Of a DNA stretch of 64,000 nt, positions 49,301 through 61,300 are shown piece by piece. The stretch lies in contig NC_084771.1 of NCBI RefSeq assembly GCF_028858725.1, positions 11,746,915 to 11,810,914 on the forward strand, in the 5' to 3' direction. The first letter of the stretch is position 1; each line of letters begins with the position of its first letter. Source of the stretch: Colius striatus. Lineage: Eukaryota > Chordata > Aves > Coliiformes > Coliidae. The notes under the pieces were generated by a model. That model made no database searches. It was not told the DNA's origin and worked only from the letters and a program-made list of their open reading frames with translations. Both the position numbers and the translations under genes were made by a program.

Positions 49301-52300
49301 CCTTCGCCGTGCACTGCCTTTCCCCTGGTCATGACACCATGGACCCTCCAGGACAGGCAGAAGACAGCAATCAAGAAAGGCTCTGCTCATGTCCCTCCTC
49401 CATGTGCCCAACAGTCCTGGGACAAGAGCAGGGCCACAGCAAGGCTCTGGGCATCGGTCCTCTCCTCAGGCTTGGTGTGTCCCAAACAACCCATGGGCTC
49501 GGCTGCTGTGAAGGAGACAGGGAAGCCTGGAAAACCAGTACCAAAAGGTACTTGAAATGCACATTACTGAGGGGTTAGGAAACAGGAAGCAGCCATCTGG
49601 GCCGCCAGCCCTCCTGCGCAGGGGGGGTCCGTGCCCGGGAGCCCCGGGCCGCCCGTCCCCGCCGCCCCGCTCCCGCAGCCGCGCGCCGGAGCTGTCCAGC
49701 GCCGCAATCTCCTGAAGGCGCGGCGGGGCCGGCCCGGCCCGGGAGGGGACAGGAGGGAGAGACGGTTAAAAGCGTCACGCTGAAGGTGAAGGGCAAGGCC
49801 GATATCCCTCGCCGGCACGCAACAGCAAGCGGTGCAAAGGCTGGAGGGAATTCAGACCAGGTGAGTCGGGATTCACATTATCAGTTCAAAGCACACGTGG
49901 AGAACAACGGCCAGAGCGAGATGGGCAAACGCTGAGAGACGTGAGCTACAAAGGGAGGTGAACCCTCTCTGCCTTAGGGCATCAGAAACATCAGAGTCGG
50001 GGTCAGGAGCAAGCAGTCAAGGTGTGCGCTAACGCAGCAATTAACAGGAACCAGCGTCTACCCAGTAACGTGGGTGGTTGGATTGCACAGTCAGACAGCC
50101 TTGGTGAGTCTGGTGTTTTCACAGGAGCTGGCCACCTCCTCACTGCCCTCCTCTAGGTTTATACGCCCCTGACAGAGACCATGCTAGTCACAACACAGCA
50201 TGGCAGTCCCCACCATCTCCTGCTTTAGTTGATCATATTTCTGGACTTTTCCCTCTTCTCATGTGGTCAGTGTGAGAGTTAGGGGTCAACCAAGCTGCAG
50301 TTTAAATCTCGCCCTGAAAGGTTCTGCTCTTGTACGGATGGAGCGGGAGGCAGTTAATTTGATTTATTCAGACACTTTCTGATCCTTCCTGCAGCTGTAA
50401 CTATTGGTTACAAACTCCTAGTTTTTATGACAATTTATTCTCCAGCTCAGGCCAATATGACCACTTCCAAGCACTCCTGCCAAACTCCTCCCACACACAG
50501 AAAAGAACTGCAGTTTTCAGGTCCAGTGTCTTGGGATCTCCGTGGCCCAGCACCAATGTTAAACTGGGAATATCCCCTCTCTGGCAGTACACCATCCTTG
50601 TATTTAATCCAGATAATTTGTGAGATAGCATATATTAAACCTGGCACTGGCTTTTATTAGTCCCCAGTGCAATTCTAGGAAGGGATTCCACATTTCAAGG
50701 CGAAAAAGCAGCACTTCTACTGCCAACAATTAACAAACGATGGATGTTTGAACCTTGATGTGCCAGAGGCCAGCTCTTATTAGATGAGTTTCCAGGAAGG
50801 ATGGAGAAGAGGCAGCTTAAGAGAACGCTGCTCATCACGTGTCCCATGATTTATGACATGAATTCAACCCCACAAATGATGCTTTGGATCCCTCCCAGGG
50901 ACAAGCACTCTGTGTGATAATGTTACAGAGGCTTTTGCAGGTCCAGCCTGAGTCCTCCACTGAGCCCCACTGCAGTCTCTTTGTTGAATTACTAATAGCC
51001 CACAAATCACACATCACATTGCCTCGCTCACACAGTGGTGAGCCCTAAGGACATATTTTGTCTAGCCTGCTCACTGCGCACTGAGCATCCTTCGCAGCCA
51101 TTCCACACTAGTGATTTCTACATCTCAAAATACTGCTAGGAGCACAATTTCCCACTCAGGCTCCAGATGGGACCCAGGAGATGCCAAATATGAGTGGTTG
51201 CTTAAAACAAAGTCACACGTCGGCAGGAGGAACTCAGACCAGGAAATCCCTGCTCGCTTCCCATGGCCAGCTATTCCAGCTACTGAAACAAAGGTGTTTG
51301 GATGTCATCTCTGACTTCCACTTACAAATATTCAAACATTTGCCCCATGACTGTTGTACTGCAGAGTCAGACAAGACCTAAGACTCAGAAATAAGCCGAG
51401 GGCCTGAAAATGAAAAAGCCTCTGCCTCCCTCCATCAGGCAGGGACATGTACTGAGCCTTCTGCTAGCCAGGGGAGGAGAGAGAGAACATCACCACTTTT
51501 GCTGGGCAGCAGGAATGTGCTAGTGAATTAACCATGCCCTCAATTCTATAGGGAATGGTAAGTAATTTATGCCCTAAGGAGCAGGAGGTTGCTGCATGCA
51601 GGGAGGAGAGGGAACAGGGCTGTGCATTCAGGTCACATTCAATGGGGGCTGTCAGATCTCTTCCATCTAAACCACTTCACCACACTATTATTTGCCAAGC
51701 CCTGTTTGTGCTTGAGGGTTTTACAAATGGAAAGAGAAGAGGTAAAAGTCCTGTGGTGCTCACCCTATGGCAGCAGGACCACCAAAGCCCAGGGGAGATG
51801 GAGGTGCTCCTAACTCCCTCCATCAGGCAGAGGTGCAAAGGGCTGCACAGATCCTTGGGCTCATGAGCTGGAGGCTGCTGGGAAGGTGGGACTCAAGGAA
51901 GACCTTGGGGAGTGAGAAGGGTCACTGCACAGATGCAGAGAGATTGATCTAGGCACAAAGCCAGGGAGGTAGAGGACAGCTGTTGGGAAAATCTGGTCAG
52001 CAACAGGAGGCAAGTAAAGGCGGATGAGGTTTGAAGGTCAGGATTCAAGAGCTCTCTGGTCTCATGGGGGCTGAGAGAAGCAAAACCTCACATCCACCTG
52101 TGTCGAGGCATTGGCACTCAAGCACTACACGACAGTCCCAGTGGCAGCCATGGCCCAGGTGCTAATGGAAAAAGCAGCAACCTGTTCCGTGCCAGCCCCA
52201 GCAAGTGGCTGGCTCCTTGCAGACACCCTGGGAGAGCCCAGAGCCTGTCTGGGGCAGCTGCCTCCGTGGCTAAAGCAGGAGGCTGTGGGTCTGCATGCAG

Positions 52301-55300
52301 GGCAGGAAGCAAATCTTGCCTCCAACAGCCTGCAGCCACCCTAGGCTGGCACAATTCCACTGCAGTATGTGCAAGGAGCAGCAAGACAGCTGGCAGTGCT
52401 CAACACACCTTAGGCACAAAATGCAGCCCTTCTGTAATGCCTTTAGAGATCACCTCTGGGCAGGCATCTGAGAAAGACTGCTGCTGTTTGGGCTGTGTTC
52501 CTGATGGGTGCTTGCCCTCAGCAGCCCAGGGGCACAAACAGTCATCTGGGAGCTGCCAAGCCCCTGTAGACATACAGGTTATCACCCTTCACCTCTGTTT
52601 CTGTCGCTATAATCTGCTGGGGCAAAGGTAGGAATTGCAAAACATGATGATTTTCCAAATCTTCCAACCAAAAGCAAGCTGCAATTCAATACAAACAGAG
52701 AAGGTTTGTTAACTTGCCTCTGAGGGCCGAGACTTGCCCTGTGGCATTTCCCAGAGGACAACACTCAAGGCTGGCACACAGGAGCTGAGCAGAGACACTC
52801 TGAACTGAAAGTTCAAGATATTCTCTCCAGAGCTGAAACCCCACAGCTTTGCGACAGCTTCACATCCTCCACAGAGCCAGCACAGGTGCCAGCCCACAGA
52901 GGTCAAGAATTACTTAAACCTCCTCCAGACAAAATAAATGCACTGCAGATGCCTCAGGCCAATGACAACTGGATTGTGCCCACGTATAAACCCATTTCCA
53001 TCTTAACCACCAGCAGTTCAAGCAAGAGCCTTCAGAGATGACAAATACCAGCCCTAACACACAGAGCTGGTGTGCCCCATGTCTCATGCACCAAGGGGTG
53101 AGCAGGACAGGGTGACTATTTGTGGCACTGGGCATGAGAAGCAAGGTGCTAAATGAACTCCTCTATTACTGCAACTTTCCTATATCAGATCAGTGTGAGA
53201 TGTCAATCCACCTGTTAATATCACTTTGTTTCGTATCATCTGAGGTACAACAGCAACACTCAAAAGGAAATGGTTCTGGACATAAGTGAAATTCAGTCTT
53301 TACATCCTTTTAAAACCTCTCAGCAGCAGAGCCCAAGCAGGGGGATGACCAAAATTAGCATCTAAACATGGTGGATGCACGGGGCTGCTTGTAGCCTGGC
53401 TTTGTTCTTTTCCTTGTGAAGGGTGTTAAGCCCTGGAGAAAGCTGTGCATTCACAGCTCTGAAAGCAGCTGCACTGTGGCAGGACCTCGCAGTGCCGGGC
53501 GCTGGCTGTGAACACACAGGTACCGGCTGCAGGAGGCCAAGGGGCAGCGTGATGCTGCAGCAGCAGCGGGGTTGGCTGCGGGGTGCCCAGCACCCCCAGG
53601 TTGTGAGGGGACAGGACTCACATCGAGCTAACAGACTCACTTCCCAGGAGCAAGCCTGGGTCCTGCCAGTGTAGCACACACAGTGGGGCCGCCTGGGCTG
53701 CCACTCACCCTGATAAGCACCGACAGGCTCGTCTGCTTGGTGTCAGGCTCCCCTGCCCTTCACACACGCTGCCACCTGCACCAGCCCAGAGCCCAACACG
53801 TAGCTGCCAAAGTCATCACCTCCCAAAGCACCTGAGATGACACAACTCCTCCACAGAAATCTGTGGGCCCTTCTGAGCTCGAGGCAGGACAGGAACCTGC
53901 TCCTGAGGCGAGGAAGGGGATGAGCTGCAGCTCTGCCCCAGCTGGAGGGCAGGCGAGTGGAGCAGAGAGGCACTGGCACTGTCCCTCCAGGCTGCCCTGG
54001 GCTCTCCCCAGTACCTGCACACCTACAGACCCCTTCGACTCTCACCTGGTCATGCCCAGGGCAGCCACCTCACAGGTCTCTTGTTAAGAAGCAAAACACA
54101 GCACATGCCTTCCAGACCAAAGCCAGGCTCCCAGCTGCACGTGAGATGTAGGGCTTTTCCTACATCTCAATATCAAATGGTTTGGCCTTCCTGTCCTTTC
54201 CCTTCTTGGGGGGAGAGGTACTACACTGCTGCCAGAGGCTGGTCCCTTTCTCAGAGCTCCCTGTGCTCACCTCTTTTTGCCTTTACATAGTGGCCAGAGC
54301 CAAGGGTGCTCAGGAGCATCAGAGGGCTGAAGAGCCCCAAGGGAAAGCTGTATCCCTCAGGGCTCCCACAGGCTGGGATGGGGAAAGGGAGCAAAAGAAA
54401 ATGAGGCTGGAAATTTCTGGAGGCTGTAGAATTTCATGGCCAGAGATAAGTCTCCCTTCCCTTTAACTGGGCTGGACAAAATAATTTTGCATTTCTTAGC
54501 TCCTGCAAGAGCAACCTGTTGGCTGCCATGGTCTGGGCAGGGGGGGCACACACCACTCAACAATATTCCTGCACCAAGGGGAGTGACAGGCTGAGCCTGA
54601 CCCCAACCCCATGCTCTCCTTCTGCACAGCTTGAAACGTGGCATAAACAAGGTAGGAAGTGATGCTGAGGCCAATTATGGAGCCTTCAGGTGCCCAGGTG
54701 TCCTAATGTCAGTCCCAGTCAGCCAGGCACAGCTGTTGCTCAGGCCTTTGAGCTCGGCTCCCAGCCAGCGTGGTGAACTACGGGTGAGAGCTGCTCTCCT
54801 CTCCAGGCTGCCTCTGGCAGGCCCTGAGCCATTCCAGCAGCATGAGCAGGCTCTGGGGCAGAGCCCCTGCCCTCCACTGTGCCCTGGCACAAGCTCAAAG
54901 CATCACAGCCATCGGAAATGGGGAACACAGGACTTGAAAGATCTCTAGTCATACGGATCTTTGGCAAAGCCCCTCAAGTGCCTGAAGTGTAATGTGAACA
55001 CAAGCAGTTGCTGAGGGTTTAACCTTTGTTTTGGTGCCTCTTTTTTTTTTTTTTTAAAAAAAGTAAGCTTAAATAGGGCCTGGAAAAAGCTTTCCCTCAG
55101 TGGGGAAGGAAGAAAGCTTCCCCAAACAGCAGCTCTGTGCAATCTAAGTTTTCATTTAGAAGCCATTAAGGCCAGTGTGTTCACACTTGAAAGTTAGACA
55201 TCCTGTTCCAGGCTCAGTCCACTAAAATAAGTGACCCAGTTTGTAGAGGTGCTGGGCTCTGCTAGCTTCCCTCTGACCTGGAGGGACCAAATAAAACTGA

Positions 55301-58300
55301 CTCAATTCCTTTTTTCACAAGAAGAGTTATTATCATCTGAAAGGCTCACGTGCTTTTTTTTCCCCCCTCTCAGACAAACACATACATACAGGGAGGGGGA
55401 AAAAGAGAGTGAATAAGGGACAGTGTTAAAATAAAGATTTCTTTGGCATTCAGATATCTCATTTGCTCCTCTTCAGTAAGTTCCAGTGCACGCCTCCTGA
55501 CAAAGTGTTAAGAAACATGTTTCTGTCGGACAAAAGTAAAGCAGGATCCATCAATAGAGCCTCAAATTAAATTCCATTAGTACAAAGGTGACAAGAGGGT
55601 GACCCTGGTCCAGGGTGCTCTGAAGCATCATGTCACTCAAAAATAATTATACCCCCTGAGGAGCCCTTCAGCAAACCCCATCCAAGTGAGCTTCTGCAGA
55701 CTGAACTGTCAACTCCATTTCCAACTCAGGTACTCTCAACTTGTTAAATGCTGCATTAAAATTTTTCATCTCCAAGTCCCTGATATACGTTCCTAGCATA
55801 CTTGCAGCGAGGGCCCTTAAGGGATCCCTGCATCAGCCCGTCTTTGCATGTGTTAAAACCAGCTGTGAGCATTAGCACAGCCCAGTGCACCCGCAGCACT
55901 GGCATCTCACCTCACAGCGAGGGTTATGCCTGTTCCCACACCACAGCTGCAGTGCTGGCCCAGAGATGCAATGTCCCTCCTGCCAGGGGCTGGCATGCAG
56001 GCCCCCCACATCCCAATCACACTGAGCTCTTTGTGCCCCAGCGCAGATCAGTGCTGGACCCGTCCTCCTCCAGGACCCAGAAACCTCAGCCCCCTCGGAC
56101 AGCATCCTGCATGAGGCTGTGTGCTGCAGGCACCCAGCACATGGCCGTGGCCATGCTGATGATGGCCTGATTAGTCTTAATGACTTCCTCTCTCTCAATC
56201 AGCATTCCCATCTAAGGAAAGAACAGGAGCTCCTCTTCTCTACATTATGGCATACAAAATGCTGAGAGGCTTACCTAGGAGAGGCAACTCTCCAGGGTCA
56301 GTTGACAGCTTCTGCTTCACTTCCACCTCCCATCCACCTCTGCACTCTGGTACAGCCATCTCCCAAGTTTCCCTCACATGCAACCCCCTGTGGAATCCTC
56401 TCCCCTCAAGGAGACCCTGAAGGTGGCTGACAGACCCCCACTGAATCCCCAGCACTGCTCAGGACCAGGCCCAGGCAGGTCCCAGTCACACAACACCCAA
56501 AACCACGGGGAAAGCGCCAAGCGGCAAGTGCAGCCATGGGCATGCAGGGAGCATCCCTCCAGCAATGGCAAGGGCAGGTGCTGCCACCCTAGAGGATGAA
56601 GTTCTTCCTGCCACCCCCAAGCTCTTCACAAGAAGCCACTTCCTCCACCTTGCCTACATCCCTGCTGAAACCTCTTGCTTGGCCCTGGCTGCCTTATCAG
56701 TGCACTCCTCTCCTTCTCCAGTGAAGTGACAAGGCCACATCCTACTGGTTTTGGTGGGGACTACCCTCTTCTTCCACTTGTGCTGATGAGCATCCCACCT
56801 ATGTGCATGATGTGCTCCCACCTATGTGGCCTCAGCCATTGCCTTTGCAGCAGCAGCTACATCTCTTCTACAAACAATTTGGACACCAGCTCCAGCACCT
56901 CTCCCTGTGCTGCTCCTGGGAGTCCCTCTGGCTTCTCAACACCCCAAAACCAGCCGTGGGGTCTGTGCATCTGGGATGACTGTCACACAGTGGTTGGTAA
57001 TTCAGACAGAGAGGAGCTAAGCTCAGTCCTCCAACTCCCCTCTCTAATTCTAGTGTGGACCCTTAGTGTATTAATGGTGTGTGTTGAAAGGGTTAGCAAG
57101 CACAATCCTCCTGTCTGAGAGACTCACACACTTAAGGGAAGGGGGAAAAGTCCTACAGGTGAACAAAGAAACCAAGGAGACAAATGTCCCCGGGTCTTTG
57201 CTCTTAAGTGAATACAGTGTGTTTTGAGAATGAGCACTGAAAACATCTGACCCTCAGCCTGGCCCAGGGGATGGGACACAGCAAAACACAGGATACCCCA
57301 GGCTGGGCAAAGGCAACTGGCTCACCCAGTATCTGAGTGTTAAGGCATAAGTTTCCCCAGGAGATGCACAGAGAGAAGGAATGACTTTATAAAGCATTAA
57401 CAGAAAAGGAAGGTCAAGACCACCTGAAATATCAGTGGCCTCCCAGGTCTGTGGGACGAGGGGCTGAGTGTTGGTGCGAGGCTGGGTTTATGGGGAGGAG
57501 AGAAGCTCTGCGCCTCGTTACAGCAACTCAACTGGGTGATGACGGCAGGATCATCAGAGGGAGATGCCCAAGAAGCAAGCTGAGAGGTGAAATCAGATGG
57601 AGGGAGATATATTAGGAACAGACACGCAGATTTACACATCGTGAGTGAGGAGGTGACAAACAGGTCTGTGGGATGGGAATCAAACTCTCACAACTAGGGA
57701 GTGAAGTGTGATGAGGAGTGGTGGAGAGGGAAGACCCTCCTGGGACTCCGGCTGGCAGGAGGACACACTGCAACAGACACTGGAGGTGGAGGGAGGGCAA
57801 GGAGACCACCAGCAACTGCAGAGCAGGGGCTGAGCAGACAAATGGGGTCAGGACCAGACGCTGTGTTCAGCGACGGAGCCAGACACGAAGGGCAAGTTTC
57901 ACTACAGTTGTATCCACATTTAGGTTGCCAAAAATACCTTTCACAGACTGACTGTCTTTAATTAAAAGGATGTCTCCTGTGCTCCTGGCACGACGCAGAG
58001 CTCATTTGGCCACGGGGGGCTCTGCGTGGACACTACTCTCTGCCCATGTCCCGCCAGGTCAGGCAGCAGTGCTTCCCCCAGACACCCCTCCACAGCGCAA
58101 GCACACAGCAAAGGAGGAAAACTTCACCCCCTTCCTGTTTTGGCTTCTCTCCTTCCCTCCAAACACAGAGAAAGCCTTCCTCCTCTCTCCTCCTCCACCT
58201 TTCAGTGCAAAGATTTAGCTAATTTCTTCTATGAATAGCACAGGAGTAGCCATAGCAACATCACCCTGCCAACCTCACCACCTCCACTGCCTCTGTGTCC

Positions 58301-61300
58301 CCGGCACCCTGTTCCTCTCACCCTCCCTCGCACCTCCCCAGGGAACATCTGGGGCTTCAGCCATTTCCCACCAAGCAACTCTCATTTGGCTTCCCTCCTG
58401 CCCTCTTGGCTCTTTCCCTTCTTCCTTCCAGCCATGCCTGCTCAGCACTCAGAAACCCAGCCCAGACTCCAATGGCATCTCCAAGGTTCTTTCCTCCCCT
58501 GTCACCCATGTCCCAAGAGCCAGGAGCCTCAAATCCAGCAGCGTCCAAAGGTTTGGCGAAGTCAAGATGTGCCAACTCCAGAAAATTCCCCAACACACAG
58601 GAGGAACCATAACAAGTAAAGTTTGTGTGTGGATGAACATCGCCTTTGGTGAAACACTCTCTGTTGAAGACAGGCAGGGAGGACCTGTGCCCTTCTTCCA
58701 ACTGCCTGGCCATGAAATGCCTCTGCCAGGCAAGGCCACGTGAGCCCAGCGTGCTGTGGGCACTTATAGGTGGTCAAGGACTCATTGTGATGCTGCTCTA
58801 ACCCTCCTCTGCATCCTCCTGATCCCCTAAGAGGGAGAGAGGGGCTGAAGGAAGTGGGGAGACAGCAGGACATATCCCCAGCCATGAGAGGAGGTGCCCA
58901 TGTCCCAGCTACCCCAAATCACAGAATCACAGAATGGTAGGGGTTAGAAGGGATCTCTAAACATCAACTAATGCAATCCCCTGCTAAAGCAGGTCCACCT
59001 ATATAGGTCACAAATGCACATGAAAACACTGGTGAGACCCTTGGGAGCCTCACTGGGGGCCCTGCTCTGGGCATCGTGCCCAGTACCAGGGACTAAGCCA
59101 CAGGGCTGCACCTTGCCCATGGGAGGGGAAAGGTGGCGACTGCTGCCAGACCCTTGGCACAGGGAGCAGCCGGGAGAAGGGGCTCAGGCATGGTCAGGGC
59201 AGCTCAGCTCCTCTCCTCAGAGCCCGTGGGTGTCACTGTGCAGAGGAGAGGAGGGGGTTGAGAGCTCTGTTCCTCCAGTGCTGTGCATCAAGGATGCTTC
59301 CCTGGATCGTGCTGCCATTCCTCCCCCAAAGCCAAGAGTCCTCTCATCTCACTCTGGCAGCAGAGGACTCGTCTCTCACCAGCGAGTGAGAGGGGACAAG
59401 GAGGGCACAGGGCCAGCTGGGGAGACAGCAAGGGGAACAAAGGAGGACAGCAATGACAGCAAGCAGGGCCTAATGAATAGGGGACATAGATAAGCGAGAA
59501 GAAATGAAAGGGATCTCAGAGGGGACAAGAAAAGCAAAGCAGAAAGAAATGAGAAACCCAGAGCTCAGAGATTTCCTCCCTCCCTCCGGTCAGGATTAGG
59601 GGTTCTCAGTTACTGGCATTGTCTGAGCAAGCTAATTTGTGTCCTAGAGAAAGGGAGAGGCAGAAGGAGAGCACTGACAGGGCAGCAGAGGCGGGAGGAG
59701 GTGCGGGGTGACGCTGGGACTGTGCCATGTGTCGGGCAGCACGTGTGGGCACATCCCACCCGGCGCAGAGCCACGCACAGGGTCTGCGAGTATACATGAT
59801 GTCAGAGAACATCCACCACCATCTGCAGCCCTGAGCACGCTGTCCATGGCAGAGCAGCCTCCTCTGCTTGCATGAGGAAGCCAGGGCCGGAATGAAGGCT
59901 AAATGAGAGGTGGTGAAGCTCCCTGGGAGGTGAGCTGTTCCCTGCTTTCCCAGGGAAGGCTGCTGGCCCACACACTCCTTCCCACTGCAGCCGCATGAAG
60001 TGCTTCCAGGGACAGCGAGCTCATTTAAAGGCACAGCCCCCCCAAAAATGGCAGTGCTGCCTCTAGCTGAGGCTCTCGAGGCCGTGGGGGCTGCCTCCTC
60101 AGCTCCTGAGGAAGAGATCAGCATCACATCGGCAACACCCAGACAAATCTATCCAGAGTTCAACATCTCCCAGCCTCTTAGAGCCAAATCCACCTGCGTG
60201 GGCACAAGCCTTGCCCAGCTCTTGCTATTTTACCACCTTTTGTCCCTCTGGCCCAAGACTGGACTGGGAGGAACATGGACTCCTGATGGCTCAGGCACTT
60301 GGCACCCTCGGATCAGGAGGGGAACACTGCTGAGGTATCTGCTGCAAAGCTTTACTGTTGCATACACTTGCTACACACCAGGGAGCAATCCTGCCTGCTC
60401 TGACACAGGCAGAGCACACGCCACACACGTCATATTGCACATGCAGACCCCGCCATGCTCACGTAGCCTCTCACACCGGCATCCTCTGTCGCTCGCAATG
60501 CTGCGAGGAGCTTTTGATTTCATTTTTCATCTTCACAAAACCTAAGGCTGAGTAGAGATTCCCAAGTGGACTTTCAGAGCAGCCCAAGCCCTGAGGTTCT
60601 GTGGCAGCACCACAAAGAGACAATGATTTCTACTCCACCATTGCAAAAACGTGAAAGGCTCCCCTGGCCAGCCTGCCATGGCAGCAATGCAGCTGGCATC
60701 GCTTCCTTCCCAGCCTGCTTGCAATCATCTTACCATGAACCCTGGGCCAGACCTTTCATACAAGCAGGAGAGGAAAGGAGGGAGCAGACATGCTCCAATT
60801 CCCTGCTGCTACCCAGCTCCCCACGCTTGCTGCTCTGGACGGGGGAAAGGAAAGAGGTAGCAATGAGAAGATGGAAGAATGCTTGCCAAAAATCAGCAGG
60901 CAAGAGAGAGAGAGATGAGGGTGATTTTGATGCAAAGAGTGGCAGAGAGACAGAAAACAGGACCAGGCTGATAGGAAGGTGGCTGGGGTTTTGGGTGCTT
61001 TCTGTAAACATCATCTGAGCACATCAGCTTTGAATCTAATTATTTCAACCAGAGCTACAAGCTGAGACAGTAATGAAGGAAAAACAGGGGAAAGGAAAAA
61101 GAGGGTTGTGTTTTCCAAGGGGAGAGGAGGCGAGAATTCCCATTGATTCTCCTGTGTCTGCCTGCTACAGTGTCTTGAAATAATAATTAGAATGATCAAT
61201 AAGAAATCATGTGAGGTTTAAAGGTAATGAATGAAAGAGGCAGGAGAAGCAAATTGAAATGCCTTTCTCTAAAGCAGGGTAAATTGTTTTTCAGGCAGGG

